From Tetracentron sinense (taxonomy: Eukaryota; Streptophyta; Magnoliopsida; Trochodendrales; Trochodendraceae): a DNA stretch of 64,000 nucleotides. The stretch's first letter is position 1, and every line of letters begins with the position of its first letter. The stretch lies in assembly GCA_015143295.1 (NCBI GenBank), contig CM026571.1:6653501-6717500 (forward strand), given 5' to 3'. This document shows, piece by piece, positions 35,401 through 47,955 of this stretch. Position numbers and translations under genes: made by a program. Under the pieces are notes generated by a model. It saw nothing but the letters and a program-made list of their open reading frames with translations, was not told where the DNA came from and ran no database searches.

Positions 35401-38400
35401 TTATATTCCGGAAATGATGTCGCGTTGCATTGATCTTTCATCTTCTTGAAATACTTCTTGGATTCCTTTAGGATTTCCCTTTTACCTCAGACTTGTCTTT
35501 CACCAAGTGAGCCTTATGAGAGACTTGCATAGGATCCTCCTTGTATCCAAGGTTTTAAGAATATGTGAAAATACAATATAATGCTATGTCGCAGAGCGAG
35601 GTATATTTACCACTGGTATTTATCTTTCTATAAATATTGCCAATACATCATGCAAATATTGCATCATCCTGGTGACAAATTGAGTCTTAGTATGAAACTT
35701 ACAATATGTCGGTCGACATTTGGAAATGTCAACCGATAAGTGGAATTTCCTCTTCTTCCTTAGTTTTTCATTAAATGTTCACTAAATTCGCTTGGATTTG
35801 AATTGCTCAACTCCAAATCAACCAAAATCTAGTGAGAATCGTCAGGTAGCAAGTGTGGGTAATTTTTATTTTTAAATAAAAATGGGTAGAGGTCCTCTGT
35901 TCTTACATTTTTTTATAGATTTTAAGCTTAACAATGAACCAATTAACTTAAAATTTAAATATGTTGTATGTTTTCGACCATCCTATCAATTTGCCAAAAA
36001 CGCTATAATTTTTAATGAAAATATATATTTCTCAATATCTTCAATAAAAAAGATCATTTATATTTTTTTGACAAAAAATATATATTTAATAATGTTCAAT
36101 AAAAATCATTTAAACTTACTTTTGACAAAAATATATTTTCAATTGCATCTAATAAAAAGCCATTTAAAATGATTCTACAACCTCAAAAGACGGTAATTGT
36201 GACTATGGCCCATTACCCACAAGGCCACAACATCCACCCATGGGAGTGTTGATGGCTTGATGCAATTTGAAGAGGACGAGTACCACTATTACATGTATGA
36301 GTATAAAACATCAGTTAGGGTCTTTTTGTGTAGATTATGTTTGTTACCTTATGTTCATTAATCGATTGACCTTCCTTGTATTTTCCTTCTTTATATAATC
36401 TAAATTATTGTCATCTTGATCGGCACATAGGTGACTTTAATACTTCGTGCAACTCCATGTAGATCTGAGTGGGGCTAGAGTAGAGTCACTATGGAGTTGT
36501 CCAATATTATTTGAGTTTATATTTATACTTCTTTATAATTTTTTGATATCCAAAACAATGTATAAATGTTATATTAATATTAACTTATCGTAAAATGTTG
36601 AAAGCATGCATCTTTGTGCCTATTAATTGCATATCTTATGTATATTGTTGTTTTTTGCATTTTGTTTTGAATTATGAGTGTGCATTAATGTTTATTTTAA
36701 CATTTCCTGAAATTTCACTGATATATTTCATATTTTTCCTAATTTTTCCTCAAATAACAAAAAAATTCCATTTATATTATCTTGTGATATATCCCGCAAT
36801 ATATCCCATAAGCTGTGATATATCCCTAGATATTAACATTCAAAATATTGCTTGTATCTATTTCTGAATTGTTTTTCGATTGGAAGGTTCTTTGCCAGTT
36901 CATTGATAGACATTTCATCCTTTCAATGCTTTAGGATTTTTCGACGATCAATTCAAGATTGAAGTAATTTATCAATAATTGAAGCAAACAAGCACTTCCA
37001 TCTTAGTTCCTTCAGGTTTAAGTTTGTTGGAAATATGCGGTATTTCATGGAGTTGATTAGGAATTGGCCTATGGTCTAATCATCTCAAAATCTAAAATGT
37101 GATAAGAAAGAAGAATAAAAAAGTTTTTTCTTTAATGCTATATTTCATGCTATCTATCATCTTGTAGGGCGAAGCAATGAGGAATTAACCTATTTTGAGG
37201 TGTGGGTGTTTAATATTTAAATGGAACTAAGGAAATTATTTGATCCAGAGAGAGCCAACCAATGATAAGAAAAAAATAATAAAGAAGTTTATGCTTACAA
37301 CTTACAAGGATATCTTGACCTATCCAGGCAAAGGAGATGCGGCGATAAATTGCCCAAATAACAGCAAATGCTATGCAGAATGGAGCAACGGCCAATGTAA
37401 GGTACGAGACAGCTCCAAAGAAGGGTACTTTAATAAATGATTCTCCAGCACGTTTAAAAAACCTGGAAGTTTATGTGCTTAGTCAGTTCCAGATCTTCAA
37501 AAGACAAACAATATCTCACGATTTGATAGAAGACTATAAACCAACCATTTGGCTAATAATTAAGGAATCTTATAATTAAAGCGTATAAAAGAAAAATACA
37601 TGCATAAGCACAAAAGCCCACTGTTTTCTTTTTCCTATATTAATGTAAATGACGTCCACATGTAATTATATAGCATATGATTAATTTATGGGAAACTCTG
37701 TCCACAATGTTCAACACATCATTCCTATTTAATAGGACTGAGGCTTGAAACATCGAAGATAGAATCCTCTATAGAAAGGTTTGCCATAAGTATCATCAAA
37801 CAAACAGTGAACACCCGACCTTTGCAAGTCACCTAGGAACTCCATGATCTACATGACAATTAGATAGCATTAACCCCTCATGAGATTGTGCTAGGAGCTT
37901 CACCAATTTATCAAGCAAATTATTCTAAAAATTTTCACAAATGTCTGTGAGTGTATGGCAATAATCATGATTGTCATTGAAGCATTGTACCAATGTTCTG
38001 CCATTCTACTAAGGAAAGTCATATTCTCCATTAATAGATACATCCTCTCGCTACCTCGATCAAGATTCTTTTTGGATTCACATCCTCTTTGTTTAGCCTA
38101 CCTAAACTAACGTAATCCTCACCAGTACCGCAAATGGCCTTTGTTGCACATGAGCAAACTATCTCAATTGACTTTCTCTAACACATTGCAGCGTCTCCTA
38201 GCTTCTCTCCAATGTGCTCATTTTATTCCATCTTTCCTAGTCTTGCATTTAGTTATACCAGCAGCCTCATCTCGGCTAGGTTAATTCAATGACATCTTGT
38301 TTTTTGTTTCCCAACATTTGGATACTAAAGCATTGCCAATCTTATTATTTTGTTATAAATCTTTTCTTCAGTATGATTGGTACATATCGGTCACGTCAAG

Positions 38401-41400
38401 GATTAAAAAAAAGGTTTCTGGGGGATGTATCAGTTTCGGGCGATACATATGAATTTTTCTTTTTTCTTTTTTAAATAAAAAAAATCAAAATTTAATTTTT
38501 TAAAAATGAAATAGAAACTAAATTTACCAAATATAAAGACATGGGAAGCAACTCAAAGACAAAGTAGCAAACACAATTACAATTACACAATGAAGTAAAC
38601 CATAAAAAAATAATAAACGATCTGTATCACCCGTTTCGTATCCGTATAAATATCATATAGGGAGCAATCAAATCTTATACATATTGCCCATTTTGTATAG
38701 GTTTCAGCAAATTTTATTTCCATGGATCACATAGCACCAAGAAGGCACATCTCCCATCAGTCATTCAACACTGATTCTATGGGCAACATCCTCCTCTACA
38801 ACTCCCTCTTTATGGATCCTTGAATTGAACTAGCGCATGGTCTTCAATAGCAATTAACATGTCATCTCTTCTCATATATATCTGCGGTTCCACACTAAAG
38901 TCATACTCGGTCTATTGTATTCTACTTAGTCTAAACTATTAGATTCCTCCATTATAGTTTCAATCTTGCATTTACCTCCTTCTCTAGTCTCATTAACCAG
39001 CACTATGGCGTCTGCAAACAACATACACCAAGGGACCTCCTCATGAATATAAGCAATTAATTCATCCATTACAAAAATGTAGAAGACATCCGAACTTTGG
39101 ATCATATCCACTGCAATCAACTGTCAAAGCAAACACCACACCAATTGGAAACTCATTTGTCTCTCCACCGATTGTTCACATGCTCTTTATAGCTCCCCCA
39201 TATGTCCTTAGCAGGAGCAATTTTCACGAGCTTATGAAATTTTTTAAGGAATTAATAAGTTTTGGAAAAAAGAGATGCCCAATGCGCCTCTTTGTGAGGG
39301 CATCTTTAAAACCCCTTTACAAAATTAATATTCACATGGTACATAATCTTAAGGTTAACATTAATAAACTAAAAGGTTTTAAAGAATAAATGAGAATATG
39401 GCATATGATGGTAAATCTTCAGCTCTTCACAAAATTCTCCAAGTCCTCTAATCAAATCTCAAGATAGAGCACATGGTCAGCCACATTGGGAGATGAAAAT
39501 AAACAGAGAAAGGGGAAAGACCTACCTATAGGAAATAAGTCAAATAAAAGCTAGAAGGTGCAGATAGTGGGCGTTCAGAATAATATATATATTAATTCTG
39601 AACACCCACTTTCTGTTTGCAAAAGCTATATTTATATATATATCATAATAAGGTGATGCATCCAAATTCTTAGCAATATATGGATAAATCATGCTTCAGC
39701 TCGGGTAAGGGTGATTGTAGCTGGTTCAGTGTCTGGCAGTAGATGTTTTTTTGGTGGGTAAGCTTCTTGCAATTGGTTTTTTTATTCAAACCTTGTTGAA
39801 GGTTTGAACTCAGGTCTCTTGGTATTGCACAAGCAGAACTTACCAACTGGGGAAACACCAGCTGGCTACTTGGCACCAGAAGTTCGGTGGCATAACGGAT
39901 AACATATGCACATAAAAAGGAAAGAATACTTATACCTCGATAACAAAGCCACCAAGCAAGTTTGCAGGCCCTGTAATTATAAGAAACTACAAGTCAGTAT
40001 TAATTTCGAAAAAAATGGACTGAGAAGCAGATACAAACAAATTAAAGTTCAATAAGTTCGTGATGCGGACATTCAGCATCACAAGGTGTTTCAAGTTTAT
40101 TAGAGGCCGAGAAAGAAGAAGAATGGGCACATTTCACTTTGGATTAACGATTGGGGCATTGAAGACTTCATATGCACACATGGTTCATTAGGAAAACCTC
40201 AAATTGGGAATGCGTGCGAATGGGCTGATTTAGCATGGTTACTTTAGTTAAGAGAAAGCCCAATGGCTGGACTTTTACTAGGGAATGATTATTTTTATTA
40301 GTTTGGGTTGTTTTAGTCTTTTTATTAGTTTGGTTATTTTAGTCTTTTAACAATTAGGGTTTACATCTATTTAAACTCCTCTTTTGCTATAAATTTTTAG
40401 TTAATGAATGAAAAAAAGTGCTTTTGAGTATTCTCGAGTGATTGGATTTTGGGTGATGCCATGGGAGTGATTCTCTATCAATTCTAAGGTATGTTCTTCT
40501 AATTTTCTTTCTTCCCTCCATTATTCTTGATTAATTTTTCTGTTTCCCTTGCACGAAACACCAATAAATCAAAATCATAACAACCAAACCCTAGTTTGAA
40601 GATTTTTGACTGCTGCAGCCCCTATACCCTATCCCCTTGACTGCCGCAGCCCTGCCCCTTGCTGTCGACCACTCCCAGCTATCCTACTTCCTAACCGCAG
40701 CCCCTACAGTCCCATCCTTTATTGCAGGCTTGCTGCAGTCCCTGCAGCATCAATATTGCTGCCCCACCTCACTATCCCTATCCCTTGCTGCCACATCCTT
40801 CAACAGCCATTCCCTTGCAGCTGCAGCCTCCCAAACGCTTCTACAGCCATCTTCTTTGAAACCCTAGAAGAGGGCAGGAAATCTGCATTGAAAAAAAGGC
40901 TAATCCCTAAGCTAGTGGAAGCATAGACTTCCACACAACCCTCGCAAATATACCTAATTGCCGTATTGTAGGTTTGTGAAGCCTTGAAACTTCATAAATT
41001 GCTTTCTGGAACTTTCTTGAATAATTATTTGTGATAGATTTGTTATTTTATAATTTTCTTTATTCTTATACATTCAATCTTGATCCCAGCACATTAGATC
41101 TTAGGCCATAGCATAGTCCTACATCAATTCGACTTCGGAGTTACTTCAATCTTCCGTATTTGCAGAACTCTTAACATATGTGCATGCATATACATATTCA
41201 ACAAAACATTTTGGCCACATACATATCTCATGCATGAATGTTTAACAGGAAATGGGAAGGGATAAACGCACCTCTACCCCACCAATGCAAAACAGAACCA
41301 CCAATAGCTCAATAAACCAGAGCGACATAAGTTTGTAAAGCATAACCAAGAAGCACGAAGCAATCACAACAAACACAACTGCTGATGTCGTGTTGATGTC

Positions 41401-43168
41401 CACCACACCACTAGCACCTGTTCCTTCCACACTTAGAAATTCATCTGAAGCATCCTACAAGCATAAAATCAATTTGCATATATCAAACTAAGGAACCGGT
41501 GAACTTTTCCACATACTTCACAGTACAATAGTCTTTAAAAGTGAAGACCCCTCCTATTGAATAGGAAGGTATAACACAACATTATTTAGTTTCATCTTCC
41601 TTTTTGGTAATCAACATTAAATCAGCTAAGAATATGCAAAAGATGACCTTTAATAGCTTGTCCTGCTCAATAACTGCTTCTCTGGCACTCCAGGCAGACC
41701 AATAAGATGCACACAAGATGGTACCAACTGCCATGAGCCATAAAAACACTTCGGCTATGTCTACCAGTGGACGTCTTGGAGAGTATAGCTGCACAGAAAC
41801 TGAAGAAAGTCTCAAACATTTAGAAAGAGATTGTAAAAGTAACAGTGCAAGGAAAAAACCCATGGCATAACAAATATCAGATCAGCTACTAATGGGCAAG
41901 GAAATAATTGGACATATATCATCCAACACAATAGAGAGGTAAGACCAAACGTTATATTAACAGTAATAACATTTTTTTCTGGTTTGGTAAGCATGCAGAA
42001 AAAGGGGAAGCTTACCTGAGTTATTCTTCATATTATTTTCCAAGCTTGCACCAGCATCTTGTGGGAGCATGACAGCAGGAATGCGTATATCTAGATCGGT
42101 TTCATTGCGTTCACAAACCATCTTGAAAAGTACTACAGAAGACCAACTCAGGATTTAAAATAACGAGAACAACAGGAGTAACACCCTCTTGCATTCAAAT
42201 TCCAAATTTTGAATGGCCAATAGAATCAAGAAAATGAAACTCCATGTCTGAAAAAGCAAATAGCTAAGTCTGATCCTCAAATTTACAAGCAAAAGAAAAT
42301 CAGCAAGATGCAGACCGAGAGACGGAGAGTGCCTCACCTATAGTCAAATAGCCAAAATATGAAACTCCGTCCAATGAGAAATTTATCCAAGAATGTAAGA
42401 TTTTCATGGAAAAGTTAAATGCTAATATGGCTAATCAATAAAAAATAAAAACAATTCAATTCACCCAATACAAACTGAGAATGATAGTCCTGGCAAAGAT
42501 CTCACAGAGAGTTTTCAGCTGGTGATTTCAAAGAAAAACAAGAAGAAAAAGTAGCTGAAGCCAATGCATTAACAAACAATACTTCTAAAGGAAGAACCAA
42601 AAGGGAGATTAGAAAGATCTTGCAATTTCAGGAGTAAAATTCATCTCTTTTTGATTAATACATCTTTGCACCCGGATATTTCAGTGGGGGTAGAGCTCTG
42701 ATGCCCCCTCTCCAGAAGTATTTTTTTTCCTATTAATATCCGGCAGGGGATAAATTAAGGTTCTTTCCCAAAACCCATCTATTGTTCTAAAGGAGGAACT
42801 CTTGAATTTCTTTTGGCAGTGAGAAACATAAGTGTGAGAATTAACAGCACTAACCATCCTTTTTTTTTAATCATAAAATGAAATTCTATATAAAAAGGGA
42901 AAGATAAAAGAACTTACAAAGACGAGTTCACAAGAGATCTGGAGTTGAACAAGGAAGAGCAAAAAAAATCAACAGAAAGAACTAAACATCACAGACTAGA
43001 ATCCTTGATCCACATATAGCAATATTGGCTAGTTCGGAATCGAACTCAGGACCTCCGCTTCGTGAGGCGTGGTCCTGGCCATCAGCCCCAAAAAAAAAAA
43101 AAAAAAAAATATTGGCTAGTTCCTCCACGACTAACAAGACTCTTTGAGAGTCAAATTGACAGAAAACC

Positions 43169-43200
<32 letters not shown>

Positions 43201-46200
43201 AAACCAATCTGGTCGGAATGAATAGAGGAGTTTTCAAATACTCTACAATTTCGTTCCTTCCAAATTGACCAAACTATAACCCTAGGGAGAAGCAACCGGT
43301 CAATTTCTATCCACCTTTACCGAGAACCAACTAGATAAGAAGCCCCGTAGAGTACGGGGGAAGACCCACTAGAAAGTAGAAACACATCCAGGGTAAGAAA
43401 GCCTAGATCCCAAAGGCAAAGGAACAATGCAAAAGCAAGTGATCTACTGATTCCTTCTCTTTGAAGCACATAAAACAGCCATTAGCCATACTCCAGCCTT
43501 TATTTTTCATGTGATCACAAGAGAGGATTTTCTCCAGCATTGTCGACCATAGAAAGAGGATACTTTGGAAGGAACATTGTGATTCCACACTAGCTTATGG
43601 GGGAAGTATACCGTGGCCCATGGTTAATCCCCGTAGAAAGGTAAAGAGAACCCACTGAAAAAAGACCCTTGCTATCAACTGACCAAATTTTAAAGTCACT
43701 TTAAAAGGGGAGAAATTTTAGCTGAGTAAAGACATCTCAGCAGAATGAACACAGTATCAAGCTCCCAATCATGCAGGTTGTGCCTAACTCTCGGACACCA
43801 CACTATGGTATTGCCTATACTCTCCAGACAGGATTCAACCAAGGCATTCTTATCCAAAGGTTACTAAATTCATCTTTAAGTGTGACTTGGCCACACTATC
43901 TATCCGGCCAAAAACTCACCTCGCTATCAACTCCTACCCGAAAGGCAATGTGTTTCAATAATTTTGGCCACCCACTCATAATACCTTTCAAAAGACCGCA
44001 TCCATCAGGATTCTAGCAAAAGCTTCAACATATTTATGGAAAATTGCTTTTCTCCACAAACACTCTCCGACCCAAATCTCCGGAACCACTTTCTTAAAAG
44101 AGCTCTATTACAATCTAATAAATTACGTATGTTCAGACCTCCTTCCTCTAGCAGATTGCATATGACGCTCCAATCGACTAAATAATATTTCGTACTGGTC
44201 ACCATGTTGTTCCTCAAAAAATACTTCCATTGATTCAAACCATCTTACACAACCATCCATGGACTCAAGATGAAAAAGGATTTCCTCAACAAGTTTAACC
44301 GATAACGTCTTCTTTACCTTAGTAGGAAATAATATCCTCTAGAAGCATGTAATCAACCGATCTAATTAATCATCAACTTGGCTGCAATTTTTATTCTCTC
44401 AATAAGCCATTCATTTCTACATTATTGTTCGGTTGTTTATCTAAGTCCACTACAACTATATCGATGACTAGATTGGGTCTTGGATCAGTTTTAGCCGAGT
44501 TATGTGTATTACCTTGACTTTTAAAAAAAATGCCTTTTAATTTGAGAAATCCCATCTTAGGCATCTCTTAATAATTTCCCTTGACAATATGGGAATAGTT
44601 TGTTATGGAGCTCCATCCATGCCATCAGCTAGGAATTAATCTACATCCAATCTCAAAATCCAAGCAGATAAGTCATTTGGATCCTAAATCTGCATCACTC
44701 CCTTCAATATATCAAATATATTCATTCATTAAATTAAACTATGTCTGGACATTGAAATAGCTTAATTAATAATTAATGCATCAGAATACAAAAAAAAATG
44801 ACATGCATATACCTTTATCGTCATTTATGATGAGGATGGCTAAAGCACCAGCGTCTTGTGCAACATTTGCCTTGGTTGTGAATTTGCAGTTACCTCGATG
44901 CACCAGGACGACATCTCCAGTAAGCTAACAAACAGCTCAGGCAATCCAAAATTATGAACCAATTTTATAAATGAACAAATCTTACAGCATTCAATTAGAA
45001 CAATACATACTACAAATTTGTGTGCACATGTATGTATTCGTAGAATCCATAGGTGGATTGAATAGAAAGATAAGAAGTAAGAAAACCTTATTCTTGGGTT
45101 TGCTGCAACAATCAGGAGGGTCTGCAAGGGTAAGCTTGGTTTGGTTTGCACATTTCTCCGTCGACACGATGGTAGTGCCAAATCTAGCACCAACACCAAC
45201 AAACTCTTTGCCTTCCTTGCCATCAGCCCAAGTTTGGACTTTTACCTAACAAGCACCGAGTAGTAGATTAAACATTGGAATGGAGATATTACAGAGCAAA
45301 CGATTGATGAAACATAGGAACTTATCAATCGAGAGGCCTTAGAGAAAGATAGCTGCAGTACATACAAGGTTGAGATCACCAGAGTGCTAGACGAAATAAA
45401 TGCTACTTCGAAACAAGCTTCATAAACAAACTAACTGCACCTAGTTTTCGTACAAACCAACTACAAAAATGGCTTCAGAAGTTGCAATGCTATGTTCTGA
45501 GACATAGCCTGCTGATATGTCACTAGGTGGCCTTTCTAATTATAGCTCAATAGAAAACTCAGATTTGATGAGAAAAACATGAGAACACTTTTATCCTAGT
45601 TTCTTACTCATACAAACATGCCCATCCACAAATTGAAACATCTGAAGAGCCATCATCCATCCTCAAAACCAAAAATTAAAGAGTAAAACACTGAGAAAAC
45701 GAAAACCAAATGCAACCTACAGAGTAAAGTGCACAATTTCCTATAAAAAAAATTTTAAAAAGAGAAGAAAAGAAAATATACAACACAAGTCCTGAATTTA
45801 GAAAGCAAGTTGCTGTTACACACAACATAGGAAACTAGAACTGGATGTCTTGAGTAAAATTCAGATAATTTGAGTCCAAGAAAAAAAAAAAAAACAATGA
45901 AAACCCCAAATCCTATTCCCCCCTCCCCGCCTAAAATAAATAAATATATAAAATTAACTCCAAATTCCACAAGAATTGAAAGTTGGACTAAAATTAGTTC
46001 TTTCTACAAGCATCATTATCATTCTCTTCCAAACTAAATCAAACATCAAAACAACAAAAACCCATTAAAAAAAAAAAACAAAATTAAGAACAAGGAGATC
46101 AAAATAAAGGAGACCCAGTTGAGAAATCACAGAAACAAGAACTGGGTATTAGAGAAAAGGAGCAGGAGAATCACCAGTACGAACTTATTCTCGCAACCAG

Positions 46201-46321
46201 GCTTCTTCGGAGACTCATCGTCTTCATGAACTATATCCCCTGCAGAAACCAAAGAAGGATTCGAGACGAGTAGAACCACAGCAGAAACAAAAAACCCCCA
46301 GAAAACTCTCCGTAAATCCAT
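29460..46321 (-). CDS. SPPL2: signal peptide peptidase-like aspartic protease with PA domain (SPPL2/4 type)
   Basis: An intramembrane GxGD aspartyl protease of the endomembrane system; relatives cut membrane-spanning segments. Exons, 5' to 3' on the - strand: 46321-46175, 45245-45087, 44924-44813, 42132-42016, 41799-41648, 41454-41272, 39970-39936, 37462-37306, 34004-33951, 32022-31930, 31829-31687, 30231-30161, 29781-29698, 29566-29460. All junctions are GT-AG and in phase: 1614 nt, 537 residues, close to the plant family's roughly 540. Residues 1-27 are a signal peptide ([20 protein letters not shown]). A lumenal PA region follows at about 50-170 ([24 protein letters not shown]). Transmembrane segments begin near 190 ([20 protein letters not shown]). 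Catalytic Asp385 lies in LYDIFWVF and Asp438 in GFGDILLPG; the PAL motif is at 492-494. MDLRR is chosen as the start because it begins the signal peptide; an in-frame ATG upstream (46390) would bury it. SPPL2 and SPPL4 cannot be separated here. Confidence 0.95.
30506..31520 (+). pseudogene. LINE remnant antisense in SPPL intron 12, split by a TIR element
   Basis: The + strand encodes a zf-RVT-like tail: [20 protein letters not shown], then [20 protein letters not shown] and AIGWFIWK. The frame is broken near 30765, and a TIR element splits the copy at about 30966-31382, after which [10 protein letters not shown] continues the same protein. It is dead, old, and opposite to the host gene. Confidence 0.7.
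30966..31382. mobile_element. short TIR element inserted in the LINE remnant
   Basis: The left end reads GGCAGAGCCAGG; the right end, reversed, reads GACAGAGTCGGAGCCAGG, giving imperfect inverted repeats of a CAGAG..GAGCCAGG type widespread in plant DNA transposons. C-runs (GGCCCCCCCC) lie just inside. The LINE protein reading resumes on the far side, which supports the boundaries, but no clean target duplication is visible. Confidence 0.5.
33093..33283. repeat. two-copy tandem duplication, 92-bp unit
   Basis: Copies start at 33093 and 33185 (CAGATT(G/A)AAATG.AAAGGAGA) and differ at a few sites. They lie in SPPL intron 9, directly before a LINE 3' fragment. Confidence 0.9.
33284..33535 (+). 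pseudogene. LINE 3' end (RNase H tail), antisense in SPPL intron 9
   Basis: The + strand reads [16 protein letters not shown] near 33395-33440, which matches the NxVADxLAxxG ending of the RNase H domain in plant LINEs. A GATGTG hexamer run precedes it, and a 3' tail with TATCAAAGAAAAAG follows near 33520. Confidence 0.55.
34440..34885 (+). pseudogene. LINE 3' fragment, antisense in SPPL intron 8
   Basis: The + strand reads [19 protein letters not shown] at about 34565-34620, a conserved plant LINE segment after the zf-RVT domain, and then a non-coding tail ending TTACCGATCAAAAAATATAT near 34880, as in LINE 3' ends. The rest of the element is absent. Confidence 0.65.
34890..37300. other. remainder of SPPL intron 8
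   Basis: Very AT-rich intron DNA. GATATATCCC words recur near 36785-36830, which is probably decayed transposon sequence, but I cannot place boundaries. No exon of either gene is visible. Confidence 0.4.
37960..39125 (-). pseudogene. RTE-type LINE remnant in SPPL intron 7 (sense)
   Basis: The - strand encodes the reverse transcriptase palm segment [19 protein letters not shown] (about 39035-38975), where the usual catalytic FADD reads FADA. Further along, near 38260-38160, broken frames read [27 protein letters not shown], which resembles the C-terminal region of plant RTE-like reverse transcriptases. Stops and the missing Asp show that it is inactive. Confidence 0.6.
40061..41126 (+). mobile_element. 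solo LTR in SPPL intron 6
   Basis: A TG..CA span starting TGATGCGGACATTCAGCATC and ending TCCTACATCA. It is flanked by GTTCG (40056-40060) and ATTCG (41127-41131), a 5-bp target duplication with one mismatch. Inside is a core promoter-like TATAAATTT near 40390 followed by leader-like sequence. No internal retrotransposon sequence adjoins it, so recombination between LTRs probably removed the body. The ORFs at 40606-40926 lie wholly inside the LTR. Confidence 0.65.
43036..43107. mobile_element. inverted SINE head joined to a poly(A) tail, with 15-bp target duplication
   Basis: The insert is flanked by the perfect repeat AATATTGGCTAGTTC (43021-43035 and 43108-43122). It consists of 54 bases followed by about 18 A. 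The 54 bases are the reverse complement of a tRNA-like SINE head: read on the - strand they contain AAGCGGAGGTCCTGAGTTCG and a near-perfect box B, AGTTCGATTCC. The tail is thus on the strand opposite to the head's normal direction. It lies in SPPL intron 3. Confidence 0.75.
43300..44400 (-). pseudogene. L1-type LINE remnant in SPPL intron 3 (sense)
   Basis: The - strand encodes [20 protein letters not shown] and [11 protein letters not shown] (about 44190-44085), the region after the reverse transcriptase core of plant L1 elements. Further along comes a zf-RVT-like stretch with [20 protein letters not shown] and [13 protein letters not shown] (about 43570-43415). Frames shift between the parts, so the copy is dead. 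Its wording resembles the LINE pieces at 30506 and 34440. Confidence 0.7.
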
Positions 46322-46870
46322 GAAACCTAAACTATTCTTGAGATTACAGACACCAAATGGGTTTTTTTTTTCTGCATCAAAAGAGTTCAAAACAGAGAGA
46401 TAGAGAAGAAATGAAAAATAAAATATCTTTCTAGAATCCTACTTTTTTTCAAGCTTTTTTTTTCTATCTTTTCCCACTATACATGAAAAAAATGCTCTTC
46501 TTGTTGTCCAGCTTTTACTTTTCCATTCTAACTTCTAAGTTACTGGCTACCACCGGTAATAAAGGAGATTCCGTACGCCCGTACAGTTACGGAGCACAGC
46601 ATTATTACCGATTAGGCTGAAAAGTCGCCGTTAGGGTCTGAACAAGAACCGGCCAGGGTGGTCATGTGCCCCGCATTTCTCGTAAGTGGGCCCACACTAT
46701 CACTTTACAAGTTACATCAGTGATCAGAGAAGCAGCTTAACTGGCAAGGAAAACGTGTGGTTACCATTTAGAGTGGCCGACAGTGCTTATTATTCTTGCA
46801 CCGTTAATCAGAATAATTGCTTATGATTGGAATAATCTCCGAATTAAACCAACCCTAAATTCTACCTAGC
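46322..46870 (-). promoter_or_regulatory. SPPL 5' leader and upstream region
   Basis: Sequence before the SPPL start codon on the - strand. A pyrimidine-rich leader-like segment lies at about 46370-46480 when read on that strand. No convincing TATA box could be fixed, which is common for housekeeping plant genes. The GC-richer part near 46560-46700 may hold the promoter. Confidence 0.3.
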
Positions 46871-47270
46871 TAGGGGGTGTAGTTGAGGTGAGCTTGGCCC
46901 AACTCGGCTCGGCTTGAAATGGGTTTAATCTAGGCTTGAGCTTGACTTGGCTTGAAATAGTGCTCGTAAAATTCAAATAGCTTGGCTCGAGCTTTAATTG
47001 ATTCAAGCTTGAGTCGAGCTCGGGTTGATTTATTTAAATAAAATAATTTTAAATAAAATAATAATATTTTATATTGTTTATATATAAATAATATTTTTAT
47101 TTTTTTATATAATATTCAAGTCGAGCTGAGCCGAGCAGAATCAAACATGTCTTGGCTCAAGCTTAGCTTGAACACATTTCAAGTTTATAAAGTCAGCTTG
47201 ACTCGACTCGATTTGAGCTTGGCTTGATTGAGCCAAGCCATCGACCAAGCACGTCTTGTGTGCACCCCTA
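46871..47270. mobile_element. hAT-like fold-back MITE built of CTTGGCTCGAG words
   Basis: The ends read TAGGGGGTGTAG and TGTGCACCCCTA, and the flanks TACCTAGC (46863-46870) and TTCCTAGC (47271-47278) form an 8-bp duplication with one mismatch. The arms are full of CTCGGCTTG/CTTGGCTC/TCGAGCTTG words around an AT-rich core near 47030-47110. No protein is encoded. It has the same architecture as 3899-4396 but different words. Confidence 0.75.
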
Positions 47271-47278
47271 TTCCTAGC

Positions 47279-47955
47279 AACGGATCTTGGTTCAGATTAT
47301 CATAAGCGCTTACTTGAGATTTAATCGCTTACTTGGTTCATATAAGTAATTATGAAAATAATTTTTGATTTCATAATCTCATTAAGGGGTGAATATTGTG
47401 GAACATCTTCTTATGCCCCTTTTTCTTTTTTGGGTAAACTCAATCATACCACAAGGCAATGACTGAAGACAAAGACAAGGGAATACTCACACCACTCAAG
47501 CAAAACTGTCAAAAGTATTGCAAACACTCAAATTTGCACTCAATAATACTTACAAGATTCATTATAGGAAATATTCAATACATTTTCTCTTTTTAAAATA
47601 TTCAATATATATATTTTTTTTTTAAATGACTAAATAATTGTTTATCAACAAAGTGACAACTAAATAAGATTATTGCTATCAACACGTGTTGACAACCCAC
47701 TTATTAAAGACGTGCTTATCGACATAATAACTTATGACTGGAATAATTCAACCCAAACAGGCTTTGTCTCAACTCTCACCATTTCCAATAAAATTTGAAA
47801 CAATGTCTTCTAACCTTTTTAAACTATTAATATGACAAGTAGTCTTTCAGGAAAAATATAGGGTGTCTTCTTTTATTATTGGAGGGTGGGACCCAAAACC
47901 AAAACTAATATACAGCTCCACCTATAGGATTTGTTCTTCAATAGATAAATGTTAC
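47279..47955. other. gene-free stretch
   Basis: AT-rich intergenic DNA between two hAT-like elements. I see no gene and no element with definable ends. Confidence 0.5.

Noticed and set aside
40606-40926. Pro/Cys-rich ORFs
   Set aside because: They lie wholly inside the solo LTR leader region and consist of GCAGCC/CCCTA words.
43036-43089. tRNA gene on the - strand (good box B)
   Set aside because: Only a partial tRNA-like head; it cannot form a full cloverleaf, and the poly(A) plus target duplication mark it as a retroposed SINE fragment.
46319-46390. Upstream in-frame ATG for SPPL
   Set aside because: It would place about 23 polar residues before the signal peptide; the MDLRR start matches the family layout.
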